From: Syngnathus acus
Taxonomy: Eukaryota > Chordata > Actinopteri > Syngnathiformes > Syngnathidae
Length of the DNA stretch: 64,000 nt
Reading direction: 5' to 3'
NCBI RefSeq assembly: GCF_901709675.1
Contig: NC_051090.1
Span: 1,733,342 to 1,797,341, forward strand
Below, piece after piece: positions 1 to 26,940 of the stretch (position 1 is the stretch's first letter; every line of letters begins with the position of its first letter). The notes below the pieces were generated by a model. The model searched no databases. It saw nothing but the letters and a program-made list of their open reading frames with translations, and was not told the DNA's origin. Made by a program: the position numbers and the translations under genes.

Positions 1-104
1 TAAAAATTGTCACGGCAAATGTTTGAAACATATCTACTTCATTTAGTGATGTTGACATTTACAGTCAAGTATAGCTGAAATTTGCTTTTTTTTTTTAGCT
101 TTGT

Positions 105-125
105 GGGGGGGGGGGGGGGGGGGGG
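105..125 (+). repeat. 21-base G homopolymer
   Basis: An uninterrupted G run following a T tract. It can form G-quadruplex structures, and its length is prone to assembly and polymerase error. Confidence 0.9.
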
Positions 126-694
126 AAAGACATTTCAAAATGTTGCCATTGCTAGATTGTTTTGACACAGCTAATTAAATATTAAAACTTACAATGAGGT
201 TATGCAGAGCTGCTTTTAACTCATCACGACATCTGCCACAGACTTTGAGCCAATGAGCCAAAACCTCTGAAATGTCTTTAGGAAAAAAATAATAATAGTG
301 AAGCCATTTCCAAAGCACAAACAAGCTGTAGTAAGTTCAACGTTGTCAACATTTAAAGATGGCGGCAATCCCTTCCACCGACTTGTGTGCAATTCATACT
401 TCATTAAGTCACCTTCATGGAGCACAATTAACGTAAACATATGAATGCTTTGTCGACTGAAATCACACAGTATGAACTTATTCTTGTTAGCTGGGCATCA
501 TAAATCTGTTTATTAAAATGCGAACATTTTCCCCATTCTACCCCTTCACTTTCGTTACTTTATATCGACGAGACCAAAAGGGGGTCTGCCGTTTCTCAGT
601 AATGTTTACGCCGCTAAACTTAAGACGCCATGACAATACTGTTAACTTCATACTGACATAGTGAGATGTCATATTTTTACTGATTCATTTGCAA

Positions 695-766
695 TTAACT
701 CATTCACTGCCAAGCCAGTTCATATCTTTGACATCTATAAACCGTCAATGGCACTGAATGAGTTAA
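695..766. mobile_element. Short palindromic MITE (complete 72-bp copy)
   Basis: It begins TTAACTCATTCACTGCCA and ends with TGGCACTGAATGAGTTAA, almost perfect inverted arms around a short centre with a TGACATCTATAAACCGTCAA-like core. Partial copies occur at 19375 and 63960. Confidence 0.65.
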
Positions 767-3762
767 CGGCATAGTATAGTTTGAAAATTTAAAATGATAT
801 AATAATAATAATAATAATAATAGGTAGCGATGTACCCGAATAGTTCAGCCCATGAAATAGATGGCTGAACGGCCGGGCAGCATTGCCTTCAAAATAATAG
901 CTATTCATTTAGAAAATGGTGAAAAGCCTTTTTAGCCAAGGAGTTCTAATTACTACAGTTCCTTTAGCTCAGTTGTTCTTAAAGTGTCTGATGTCTGAAT
1001 GGTGTCTTTCAAATGATAAAGCTTGTGGAGAGTTTGTGGCAACATGGCATCTAAATGCCCGATACCAGTTGACTCGATGTGCTAAATGGTCTTCTGCTCT
1101 CTTCATTGGACAAAATGCCCCCAGTGGTAGTGCTATGGAATAGATAGATGGGGCCTGAAATTATTTTCATATACAGGTAGTTATGGCAACAACACAGAAA
1201 AACATTTAGGACTTAGTCGTACCCAAATATGATAACATTTGAAATGTGATTGTGGTCAGAGGTTTCACAAATGATTCTTTTTTTGGTGTGACTTTTAGAA
1301 TTGTGAATTTGTGTGTTAGACTCACCGTTTGAAACATTCAGGAGACATTGAATGCTAAAGCTAAATCAATGTCTGTATTTTAAAACAAAATTTGAATTCA
1401 AAATAATCGCCAGTGCAGTAATTTATTTTTATTTTTGGATTTGATGATGTTAAATATTTATCTCATGAAAATAATGTATCAACCTTCACACTGTAAATGA
1501 CTATACTATAATATTGTGTGTGTGTATTGCAAACTTGTTGTACAGTAAAAAAAAATATATATACCTATTGTGTTGAATGAATAGGCTTCTAATGTTTTGA
1601 TTAGAGGAAGCAGTGTGATGTTAGCACAGTATCTATTTTTTTAATTTGGGAGATTTTGCCAAAGGCCTCAGTTTTGCTGTTGCTGCCAACCAAATAAAGG
1701 CGACAATAACAGTAAAGTCACATTTGATTATTGTCTGCTTAGGTCATTCAAAAAATAATACTACAATAATACAGTGCAGATATCCCAAAGTCACATAGTA
1801 CTTTCAAAAATGCACTTTGTCTAAAAGCAGATTTTAAGTATCATTGTAAAAGTGATTAAAGGTGCCAGAAAAGTTTTCTAAAGTTGTCACAACGGCTTAG
1901 CCCTGACCACTGTCCTCAAGTCGTACTGATGAATTCAATGATTATGATTTGACGTTTTCACAAAATGCATAACTAAGCAGCTGCACATAGAACAATAAAA
2001 TAAGAAATAAAAATATTCTTCATTCAAAAAATATTCAATGTACATAAAGCGATCAAAAAATTCTCCAGTTTAAGACACCAAATTCATTTATTCAAGTTGT
2101 TTGAATGATTCTCTTTTATCTGGTGGTATGTTGTGCTCCTTCCTCAAAAAAAAAACATTTTCTTGCTCCAAGTTGTCTGCCAAAGCAACAGCAGCTTCCA
2201 AGCTGAGGCCCTCCCTCTCAGTATTTATGACCTCCATCCACTATATAAGGAATTCCCTTTCATTGCCACAATTGGCAGCATGCACAGCTTCCTGCCTGCC
2301 TGCCTGCCGGCCGCTTTTCCGTTTTTGATTGAGCCAGACCACCTGACCTTCTTTCAGGTGGGGAAAGTCATCATTTGAAGGAAAGCTGCTTCTATTGCTT
2401 ATGTGCTTGACACGAGATGGGTGCACTGCAGCATTTGGATTTATTTTCAGAGCTAGTCAAATGAGAGATCACGAGCCGAGAAATGATTATCGAAACTAAA
2501 ATATCATGCTCTGCTTAGGTTTATGGTAATGCAGCAAAGAGCTAATATAACTTTGCTGTGCTATACCAACAGAAATGAGGTAGTTACACTCCAGTTGTGT
2601 GATCCCAGGAAGCTCTTTATTTTAATTCGATGCTTTTATACTCGAATCAATACTCTATTCGTCTCTCGGACCATTTTAGTTGCATTAAATAACGCAAAGC
2701 GGTCAAATCACTCCCATGGTTATGAAGCTTATGCAGTCGGTTATACTGTAATTTCCTCCTCTTTTAATATTGCTCCTGTTTTTCCAGGCAGAGTCATTTG
2801 TAATTGTTAATCATAGGGAAGAGTTAAATGTACCTTTAATTAACCACTTCAAAATTATGATGTTACAGCTAGCATTACATAGAATGGCGTTTTCTTTGTT
2901 GTTGTAATTATTTTGTAACACATTCCATGATTTAATGTTTCTTGACAATGCTTGAAACAAATTAAAATTTGGAATCGGTTTTGACTTGAAAAATGTGGGT
3001 GCATCAAATTGAATCAAAACAAACAATTTTGTTCAATTGTTGCACATGCATTTTAGCCTAATTTGACCAAAAACAATATCATTTTAAATTGTTCCAATTT
3101 TCTTAAGTCATCCCATTCAAACCATTGCTGAACTTGCAGTGACAAATAGAAGTCTGGAAACCAATGAGTTGTTTTTGACTGCCAGAAGCTCCATTTCAGA
3201 TTGGAAGCTAGTCCAGACTGAGGCAGGTGTGAGATGCAAATCGTTCCTCCCAGAACCGATGTCTCTTCAGTGGAGCGAATGTTCCATGAAAGTCGTTTAT
3301 TGCTCCGTTTGTTTCTATATTGCTTATATTACTGTCGTGTCCATGTACCATTTGTTTTTTCTGAGATGGAAACCCACCATCCCAGCCATGCTTCTAATTA
3401 ATATTTTCAGATTGAACACATTTTCATCATGTTAAAGACAGCAGCACTTTGCCAATTTAATTACTCGAGCCATTATGAAATACAGCTTGCAGTGTATTCA
3501 TAATAGCACATGGAGACACGCCTGAGGCTGTTCTGAAAATTAATGCAGCTGCTTTGCACTTGTCTTGCCACTTTTCTCTACATGCAATTTGGTGTGTTCT
3601 AAGTCGGAGGTCACCAACACGGTGATTCTAAAATCGGGTGAGTTAGCCCATGGGCCTGTTCTAAAATTAGCTCACCCGGGATGGAACGTTGCGTTGTTTT
3701 TACGAGTATTGTATAAAAATGAACACTGGCAAAGAGTCCGAGAAAAATTGTCGCAATAATTA

Positions 3763-3832
3763 ATATATAAATAAATTAAACTATATATTAATATAATATA
3801 TATGTTATATAATATATTAATATAATAAATGA
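3763..3832. repeat. AT-rich (TA)n-like low-complexity tract
   Basis: Alternating TATATTAATATAAT motifs continue for about 70 bases. Confidence 0.8.
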
Positions 3833-4647
3833 ATGTATATCTGTTTTAAACAAGTCAAAGATGTCCAAAATCAACGATTAGTTGACGTTTGTGTCATGCT
3901 ATTAATTGCAAGCAAAATCACAAGTCTGCTTTCAGTTCCCAACGTAGCTTAATGAAATCTCGAGCCACCCTGACCATTAAAATGCCATGGCATAGTTACA
4001 AAGGCTGATGAATTAGCAATCTGCTCAGTGGTCCAGATGTTGCCACCCGCCCTAAAGCCTCCAGGGGAGCCGCTCCAAAGTTCTTTGCCAGCCACCAAGG
4101 ATAAAGGTCTCAGGAGTGCTGTTTTTTAATTACCGTGCTGCTGTCCTTTTGAATATCATACCAATAGATTATCTCAGCAAATCCCCTGAAGTAAAGAGAA
4201 CACCAAATGACACAGGCAGGTGTGTCGGCAGTGATTTGCATGGATATTCCTTGTCGTATACAGCGGATTAGAAAAAGATGACACTCTCCTGTTCATATGC
4301 CAGCTTTTGTGACATCAAAAGGCAGAAGGAATATCACCTTGAACAGGGGCGTGTTTCCGTTCAAGAAGCATTTTCTCTCATTTGCCTCACACGTTAGTTC
4401 CTCAAGCTTCCAGACTGCAAATTGTTCTTTTGAAAAATGGTGCTGCTCCATAAAACAAATGACTTTTGACTTGCCAGGGAAGCACTTTCTGTTGACCTGA
4501 TCTTTCCAAGGTTTGCTGAGCACGCATTTATTCGAAACAACAGCCATGTTCATGCTTTAAATAATCCACTGGTCAAGAAAAGGAAACCTTGGAGACTAAT
4601 AATACCTTTAACCTACTTCTGGTATTCGCCTTCATAGCCATAGTGGG

Positions 4648-4672
4648 TTTATTTATTTATTTATTTATTTAT
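4648..4672. repeat. (TTTA)n microsatellite
   Basis: About six uninterrupted TTTA units. Confidence 0.85.
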
Positions 4673-5775
4673 CAAAAGCAATTTTGTGGTTGAGGGTTTT
4701 TCAAGATCCCAACCGCGAATTTTTTTTTAGGAATGTTCACGTTAATTAATTTGTTTATTATTCTCAACTGTCCAATTGTTATTCTTGCAGTGATTCACTT
4801 CAACGTTGATTAGCTTCTCATTAGCCATAGCTTCAAAGACTTTTTTTTGGTTCTGAGCTATTGATTAGAAAATAAGATTGCTCTTCCTTCCTTGCATAGG
4901 TGATTTATTTCTTTTTTTTTTTTTTTCCTTTTCCGACTCACGAAACGACTTGTCATAGTGGTTGCCATGGTTTTAGTGCGAGTGGAATCCTTTCTGATTG
5001 GTCCTACTGTCACTGAAGGACTTAGTGGGATCTGAGTGTTCAGCTGTACTGAGCCAGTGTCTATCATTTGTATCTTGTTGATTTAGCAAAGCATGCCACC
5101 TCGCATCAGACACTTTCCAAGGGCAGCTTCCCCTCTCCCGACTTACGTAATACTGTCAAAGCAGCATGATAGAACGCTCGCTTGCGTACCAACGGCCACT
5201 CGGAGGAGGACAATGTATTATTGTTAAAATTTAATGATTATTATTATGTTTGATGAGTGAAATCATTTGTTTGTCACTTGCATCTGCAAAAATGATGGGA
5301 CGTATTTATATTTCAAACAAACTCGCAAGTAGGAAGCTCTCCCATGGCAAACATTTTATTGCAATGACTTTTTATAGTGGTGTGATTGATGCAGACCAAT
5401 TTCAGGCATCTGTCAGAGATGGAGCCCATCAGCCAACGCCGTTAGACACGTTTGACTGGCGAAGGGAGGGAGAGAGGGTCACATCTGTCTCAAATAAAAT
5501 AGTATCGCTGCATCCCTATGATGAAAACACAAACAATGCCTCAAGTAAAAAAAAAATGGCAATCAACCTCACTGTTGCAGTACAGTAGATGTTTTTGGTC
5601 AAACTCCAAATTGATGATTTAAAAGGATGTTAAAGTGGGCAGGTTTGGACACATGGACTGACATGACTATTTATAGCTGGGTGCGTGAAATAAGTTACCT
5701 GTCGTAAAAGCCTGAGTAATAGTACATGCCTGCAGGCTGCAATTAGAGGAAGCCTCTCGTTCCCCTCTGTGTACA

Positions 5776-5800
5776 TCTCTCTCTCTCTCTCTCTCTCTCT
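5776..5800. repeat. (CT)n microsatellite
   Basis: About twelve CT units in a pyrimidine-rich stretch that continues to about 5900. Confidence 0.9.
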
Positions 5801-8244
5801 TTTCTGTAAAGCTCTCGCCTTCTCCTCTTCTGTCTCTCCACGTTATCTCCTCTCGCCATTCTTCCAAGCCATCACTCTTTGCCTCTTTCATTCTCTCCTT
5901 ATTTCCATCTGTCTTGTTTTCTGCCTTCTGTCAATCAGTTTCCAATCCACCAGGGGATCGATGCCTGAAAGCTTCATTCAGTGCGAAGAAATAATACATG
6001 CGCGCCGAGGTTGGCTTGCAGTGCTCATTCTTTATTAATTACCTCCGTGTGTATTATGTTGTATGAAGATTTTGGTTCCAACCTGTCTAATAGTATATTC
6101 CTGCTCATGTTATTTGTCAGCTTGGTTGGCATTTGAGCAGCAAAGGTTGGTATTTTTCAAGGAAGATGCCATTTTAGCCCTGACCTTTCATGTTTCATGT
6201 ATATTTTAGTGCACATAGGTGCCAATAGGTGACCTCATCAATATGTATAAGAGAAGCTTTTAACTTTTTTTTCTCTGACAATCATAATGACACATCAAAC
6301 TTCCATGTTGAACGTCTTCCTCTTAACTTGTTGAGCATATTAGAAGCCAGCAAAAAAAACGGCCGTTGGCTAAATCAGCTTTTCTTTTCTTTTTTTTAAA
6401 CTTTTTATTTCTTTTTTATTTATTTCTATTTTTTTATTTTATTTTTTTCTACTGGCTCCTCTTATCACAGCCACAGATTCTCTGTCACTGTGTTGCTTCC
6501 ATGCGAGAAGGGAGCAAATACACTGGCCACTGCCCTCCAGATCCCCTTGAACATCGGCGTCCACTGAATCACCTGTAGCGGCGGCGGTGGATGGATCAGT
6601 CACAGTGAAGGTCCTTTGGATGCTAGTGATAGTAATAATAATGCTGGGCTGTGCACAGTTATCAGCTTTTCTCCAGCTGTCTTCAGAAAATAGGCCTAGC
6701 ATGCCTCACTCGATTTCTTATGTGGTCTGTTGCAATCGTCCCGGGCTAGCCTGCTATAAAGCAAAAAAAAAATGTTAATTGGAAGCCATTTTATGAGGAC
6801 GAACCGGACTTATTTTCATAGAAGCAGTCTTTTGGTTTTGCGTTGCACATTGTGCAGGTGGCAGAAAATTGATGGTGCTGATGAGGCTGCAGTTCCTGCT
6901 GAACACCTCAGCCCCCCCACCCCCCTCCCTCCCCACAGAGATTACAGAGCTGCTGGTTTCAGCATTTGCATTTTACATGTGACACATTCATCTAAATGAG
7001 CAGCACGGAATTCATGTTTGGTTTTAGTACTTACAGGGAAGAAGTGCAGGTGTGTTCAAATAAAGCAAGCAAAGCATTTGAGACAGCTCTACGTATAATG
7101 CAGCATTGTATTACAATAATAGGTATATTGTTAAATCAATCCTTCTGTGATTGTGGAAATAAAAATAATCATTGTTGCCTTCATCCAAACCAAGGCAGAT
7201 TTTTTTTTTTTTCTCCACAAACTGGGACGCTTTATCTTAGCTAAGCAACCTAAGAGTTTCAGTTCCACTAATTTGTGGAGTTTCTGAGTAATGAGGCTCT
7301 TAATTAGCAGAGACATGCATGGTTTATTAAATCAAAGCGTTTACGACTTTCAATGTCAAACAGATTCTTATTAGTCCTCATTGATATATGCATGGTAATC
7401 AGGGCGATAGGAATTTTTTTTTTTGGGCCGATGCAGATAAAGGAAAATGTATATATATATATAGAAATACAAAATCAAAATTAAAAAAAAAACACGAAAT
7501 ACGGAGACCGTGAACTCGAAGCTTTTGCATTGGCAGGGTTCATTTTCATTTTCTAAAAGTTTTCAACTGTATTTCTAAAAGCTCTGTTTTCTGGCAATCC
7601 GGGGCTTTTAATGATGTGCCTTTCATTAAAAATTCCATTTCAGTATGATTTTCTGTGACATTTAGACCTTCACAGTTGGAGCCTAGCAAATAGTTAATAT
7701 GCGCCAACAGTTTCAGGTTAGTGTACTCTCTGTCCTGAGCAGTAAGATGGTTTATTTAAAGGACTATGCATATTTATTGGCTAACGTGCACATCTCCCGA
7801 CACCATGGATTTTTTTTTTCCCAAAGACTTTGGACACAGTGACATGAGCAGTAAAGCTCTAATGATCTTGTGCGCATTTTATAAGGTCACGAGATCGGAG
7901 AGGCGGCTTTTAGTCGCATTTAAACGGCAGCGCTAAATAGGTAACTAAGTATCTACGTTTGATTTTCAGTTCAACAAATAACAGAGTAAACACGAGGAAT
8001 TGAAAAAGACACTCGATGGGAGCACATTGACCAAGAGTTGAACTGTAGCAATTTATCCACTTGTTGCCAGACAAGGTTGCCATTAAAATTGTAATCCTGC
8101 AAAAAGAAAAATTCCAATTATCTGCAATCTTATTTTTGTATCATTATTACATAACACAGTTAAACGTAGCCTGTTTCTCCCCAAACCTGTATGAAGTATC
8201 TTGAGAAGAAAACTGACACTGTATTTGGTGCATTTGTTGCCAGA

Positions 8245-8345
8245 TTAATATTATAATATATTAATAATATATAATATAAATAATATTATAATGTAAAATA
8301 TAATAATATAAATGATATAAATATATATTATAATTTATGAATAAT
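8245..8345. repeat. AT-only low-complexity block
   Basis: About 100 bases almost purely of A and T, with repeated ATAATATTA-like words on both strands. Confidence 0.8.
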
Positions 8346-9197
8346 ATGTTATTTTTGCACATTGGTGTTATTCTCTGTTGCTTCTTTTTTAGGAATCTCA
8401 TTAAGAAAAGAACATTTTGCGTTAGGTTAAAAATAACAGTGCCGCCTGCATACATACAAAGCTGTTTGTTGCCCGTGTGGCTTAATGAACATACAGTAAT
8501 GCACTTTGTAGCTGTTATATATTTAACACATAATGCACCTCCATGCCGCAAATCTTATTAAAATAGCACGCGAGCTAGCCTGCAGCATGCATAGAATTTC
8601 ACGGCATGTAAATGAAATGACTTCACAGCTTTTTATGAAAGCGCTGGCATTCAAGATCCATTTTCTATGTTTTATTATTCAGGTCACAGCTGAGCTGGTT
8701 TTCAAATGTTCTTTCTTGAAGTCACAGTATATATTTTTGGTAATTAAAGTGGTGGCAGCTTGTTTTCCAGCACGCCATAACACAAGGGAGGCGTTTAACA
8801 TGAATGAAGCAGCATATCAATGACCCCAGACATACATACAGTACAGCCCGAATGATAAATAAATATCTTCAGTGACAAGAGAGCAGAGTCGTGCAACCAA
8901 CAGATGGTAGGTATGGCTCCGACAGCATCGTGTCGTGTCGTCGCTTTGTGATTTTAGGATTAGACAGATGTGGGCGCGGGAAAAAATGGCGGCAAGAACC
9001 TTGAACTTTCAACAAGGTGATGCGCTGCACTTTCAAAAGAAAAAAGAAGCTGTAAAAGTTGAGAACGTCTCTCTAAATCTAAAACTTGTTTTCCTCTCGG
9101 AAGTTGCGCAATCACAGGAAAAAAAAATATACGCAAAACTTGTGTCGACCAAGGGAAAAAAAGTTTGACACATTTTGTAATCTTATACACGTTTCAG

Positions 9198-22967
<13,770 letters not shown>

Positions 22968-23771
22968 GGATGCTCTCCTCATGGCCTCGGCGGAGACATT
23001 AAGTGTTCCTTTTCTGGCTCTTTGGACTGCGACAAGAGAGGAAAGTGAAACAAATGGGAGACTGCAGCTGGCCTGAGTGAATCCATACTAGATGCTTTGC
23101 TCTTTTATAGCCCTCACTAAAACGCCGGATGGTGAGGTAATACTGCTTTTACACAATTGGAGTGATTGCATTTGAGTGTCAAACAAATATTGTTGTCTAT
23201 GTTGACACGCGGCAAAGAGCTGCAACACAGAACAACACAACCTTTTTGACATTCTTCTCGATAGAATTCTAACTTAATGTTCTAACGTATGTTCAAAGAT
23301 TTTTTTTTTTTCCGAAATAACATTGTACAGTTCTTAAAGAGGTAAGAAACGTTTTTATTTTCCTTCTTTTTTTTCTAACGTTTGAAATGTTCTTGTGATC
23401 TCCGTAAGCACAGCGTGTCATCGTTCTGGTCGAGTCCAAACGCCGACGAGCCGAAACGATGTGTGCAGACCTCCTTTAGTCGCTTTGACTTTTGCATCCC
23501 CCACTCAGGGGTGTTCTTGGACTAGGTCATGCCATTCTACATTTGATTGGCTCTTCACATATCCGGTTGGTGCCTGCAAGCATTTGATTTCTCTTCCAAA
23601 TGAAAGCCATCATGTTGAGGAACATGATCTTTCCTTAAAACATCCTTCATGTTTGCTCACTGGTTTAGTATTGACTTTAAAATAATGCTCTTTTAATTTC
23701 TTCCGCTAATGTTCCATTTTTATTGCCAACATTTTCAATTTGCACGACTGCACCTCATTTGATTTTTAGCC

Positions 23772-23928
23772 TACACTGAAAAAAGATGGACTCCATTTTA
23801 TTTCATCAACTCCATTTTTAAGTAGATTTAAGATCGAATTAAAAATGTCTGTGGATACAGATGATTTTATTTTCTGCAATCGCTTGATGAAATAAAATCG
23901 AATTAATTCCACAACTTTTTTGCGTGTA
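23772..23928. mobile_element. Candidate palindromic MITE in rabgap1l 3'UTR
   Basis: The outer ends TACACTGAAAAAAG and CTTTTTTGCGTGTA are imperfect inverted repeats. Inside, TTTTATTTCATCAA (from about 23797) is matched by TTGATGAAATAAAA (from about 23884). It is non-coding. Confidence 0.5.
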
Positions 23929-24786
23929 TAAAAAAAAAATACCTCCAACTGTTGTGGGAATGGAGCGCCCACAGTGGAACAAAAATTGTGCTCCTCTGCT
24001 CAGTGCGTACTACAGCCAAAACAAAACAAAAAACAGGAAAGAATTATTATTTAGAAAGAGAGATTGAACAAATGATAGCACATCTGCCTCTGTGCTTTTT
24101 GTGGGTTTTCTTGGGTGTTCCCATTTCTTCCCACGTTCCAAAAACAAGCATGTTTGCTCAATGGTCCATAGATGTGAGCTTGAATGGATATTTGTCTACA
24201 TGTGCCGTGTGATTGATTGATTGACTGATGACCAGTTGACTACCCACCCCGATGCTCAAAACAAAGTAGAAAGTAGAAAAGATCCCCTTAGTATAAATCA
24301 GCAATTGGAATTTCCAAAAAAAAAAAAAGCTTTAGCAGTTTTTCGACTCCCTTTTTGGTGCCAACACGTTCGTTTTATCTTTTCAACTGGCTGCCTTTTC
24401 GTTGCTGCTGCCAGAAGCTGTGCGTTGTGCCATAGCAGCCTCCCTGGTCCAGTTGGGTCCTGTTGGAAACCTGTTGGACTCTCCCTCAGTGCACATAAAG
24501 TAGCTGGTGGCCAGCAGTCGGCCTAACTGGACCAAACGCACCAAAGGGAGGTTTCCGTTCACATTCCTTCTGCAGGGTTGTGACCATCCCAACAACAAGC
24601 GGTGTCATGTCAACCTTGGTCCAGACCCTCATTTTCATGCGAGATTTCAGAGTTCTATGAAGCACAGAACATATAACTGAGGGTTATTGTTCCAGCTGGC
24701 AGTTTCTAATTCACTGTAATTCACTTTGAGAGACTGTTGCTGTTATCCAAATGTCTTTGCTGTTAAGTCACTGTCTGATCTGCATT

Positions 24787-24792
24787 AATAAA
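24787..24792 (+). terminator. Candidate polyadenylation signal for rabgap1l
   Basis: This AATAAA hexamer is on the coding strand 1.8 kb after the stop codon. It is a candidate only. Confidence 0.35.
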
Positions 24793-24973
24793 TGTCAATG
24801 CTTCTATTCATCGCTGCTCTTTGAGCTTTTATTCCATTTTGCAATGATTGATTTCCAAGTCGTGCAAATAACAGGACATTTTGCTCTGTAACTGAAGAGT
24901 GAAGAGGCAAATATAGAAAGGCAAGTTGAGTGTGGTTTGTGCTTACGTCATGCAATGTACGCTATAACTGTGT

Positions 24974-24987
24974 CCGCTAGAGGGAGC
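24974..24987 (+). promoter_or_regulatory. CTCF-like motif after rabgap1l
   Basis: CCGCTAGAGGGAGC differs from the CTCF core at two positions but keeps the AGAGGG centre. It sits just past the candidate rabgap1l poly(A) site. Confidence 0.3.
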
Positions 24988-25510
24988 TCTACTATCGTGC
25001 TGAGAATTGCAGACTTCTAAAATGTGCCCAACTTTTTTCTCGAGTGAGAATGAATGGTGAAATCAGTTTGCACATATCTTTTAAATTAAAAAACAAAAAA
25101 ACAGCCATGGACATTCTTGCAAAAAAAAGTGTCAAACGTATACACCCCAAGGTTCTTGCTCATGTATTTGAAGCATATCCATTCATATGTCCGTACGTAT
25201 CTGACATTAGAGAGGCCAGAGTCAGCCAACAAAGCATTAATGAGACACTTGCTATTTGCTTTTGGCAGCTGCAAGGCAGACAGGACGTAATGTTCTGTGC
25301 CAGGTCTGGACCATAGATAGACTGACTGACTGACTGTGCATGCTGCCATCTGATGGTCATCATTACACCCAGATGGGGCAATCTAAGTGCTGGGAATGTA
25401 AAAGTGACCCAATGGCTGAATGTGCAATCTGAAAACTGATGGGAGTCCATTGTGTTGTTGTGCTCCTGATATTTCAGATGTTTTGCAGACTCCTCCCACT
25501 GCTGTTGCTG

Positions 25511-25513
<3 letters not shown>

Positions 25514-25540
<27 letters not shown>
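25514..25540. repeat. (CTG)9 trinucleotide repeat
   Basis: Nine pure CTG units preceded by interrupted copies from 25500. It is outside any recognised gene. Confidence 0.9.
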
Positions 25541-25541
<1 letters not shown>

Positions 25542-26883
25542 ACATGATCTTCACAGTTCTGCCTGATCCATTTTACAACAGTAACGAGATCCTCTCCAAG
25601 CTGGATTTGTCACAGTCACACCTTCTTCCAACAAAACTGCCACTATATGTCCTTGAGGACCATGAAGTCCACTTGAATCTTAAAGTGGAAGGTTTGTTTA
25701 TGTGAGCGTGACAAGCCTCTCTGCATAGCAAAGTCAATGTAAACCGTCTCCCTTATAGCAACTTCCTGACTCAGCATGGAAGTTGGACATGCAGATTTAC
25801 GACTGCCCCGCACGTGCGTGACTCGCATCCGAGCAGCCAACTTCTGAAAAACAACTCAGTTTGGAAACATGAGAGAGAGAGAGAGAAAAACAGCTGGCTG
25901 AATGTGCGGGGATTTGTCAAGAGAAGCAGTACAGTGTGATAAATGCTAATGAAATGATGGATGCTACAGTTTGTTTACTGCTCATCACAATGTGCTCGCT
26001 ATCTCTCATGGATTGTAAACAAGCCTTAATTAGAAAGGGGAGCTATTCGATTTCTCGCTGACATCAGAGCTGCGTGTTTGTGCGCACAAACTGGGTCACA
26101 AGAGCCCACAAATAAGGACCATGAAAATCCTTTCAATTAAATGTGCTTGCATGAGCAAGGTTGGAGATGCCAAAGTTTCTTTGGGTGATAGCGCATCAAA
26201 CAATCTGGACAAGGTGTGGAGCAGTTTCAAACTTTACAAGAAGTGCATTTTTATGTGAAGAAAAAAAAAACATTTAAGATTGTGCACAAGAATTATCCAG
26301 TGAATCAGTTGTTATCGCTTTTTTTTTTCTCTTCATGGGCTGCCGAGACAATGAAGACAGGAAACTGGAGACAAGGAAGGAGAAGGAGGGTAGGAGTGCT
26401 GGTGAGTGGTAGCAGAACCGGTCTGATCCAGTGTGGGCTGCGTGCGTGCCCCTCCTCATGTTCCTCATCCTGCCCTCCTCTCTCTCTCTCTTAATCACAA
26501 ATTGACCTCTGACCTGTGTCAAATGCATGGATGATCTCGCACGCATGCCCTTCATACTTTTGCAAGGACTCTGTGCTACTATGAGCCTATTTAGGTTGCC
26601 CTTAATCTATTTATACTTTCTGTGCTTACTAGAAAGTTTCACAAGAGTGGCTGGCGGGGGAGAGCATGCACATTGCACGCAGGAAGGCCGGAGCTTGGAT
26701 CAGAACCACCAAAGCGCCACGCCGCCATATGCATTCCAATACACACGTGAGTGAAAGAACATCAGCGTATCGAGTGTGGTGGTTTTCAGACAATGACAAA
26801 TCCTGGATCTCCTTGATCAGTGCAACAACTAGGACGACTCCCATTTCTAAGATGGCCACGCCCACGAAACCAGGCTACTGTCA

Positions 26884-26940
26884 CGGGTAGGCAACTCCGG
26901 TCCGGGCCTCGAGGGCCGGTGACGCATCCTAAAGTGTGCG
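26884..26940. repeat. GC-rich dispersed-repeat fragment
   Basis: GGTAGGCAACTCCGGTCCGG with CTCGAGGGCCGGTG is a motif I associate with dispersed fish repeats. The ends are not visible and the class is uncertain. Confidence 0.35.

Larger units (their letters stand above)
1..9197 (+). other. Large intron (5' of first visible rabgap1l exon), no gene recognised
   Basis: No coding exon of a recognised family was found here on either strand; the short open frames are in AT-rich, low-complexity DNA and lack splice context. Since the first rabgap1l exon at 9198 begins inside the TBC domain, this stretch is inferred to be intron of that gene, with the PTB/PID, kinesin-like and early TBC exons lying left of the window. 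It contains a 21-base G run, several microsatellites and one short palindromic transposon remnant, listed separately. The intronless receptor gene GPR52, nested in the mammalian RABGAP1L locus, was looked for and is not present. Confidence 0.6.
22968..24810 (+). other. rabgap1l: Probable rabgap1l 3'UTR
   Basis: This non-coding stretch follows the TAG stop. A canonical AATAAA lies at 24787-24792, giving a possible 3'UTR of about 1.8 kb. Other A-rich hexamers occur earlier, so shorter ends are possible. A palindromic transposon (about 23772-23928) sits inside it. Confidence 0.45.

Noticed and set aside
1-9197. Nested intronless receptor gene (GPR52) expected in the RABGAP1L locus
   Set aside because: No open frame long enough for a seven-helix receptor exists here; it may lie upstream or elsewhere.
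25343-25356. Additional CTCF-like match on the minus strand
   Set aside because: It violates the core at an informative position and lies beside simple repeats; weaker than those listed.
25439-25705. Leucine-rich open frame that looks like a signal peptide or membrane segment
   Set aside because: The leucines come from the CTG repeat; there is no homologue-like sequence around it and no splice context.
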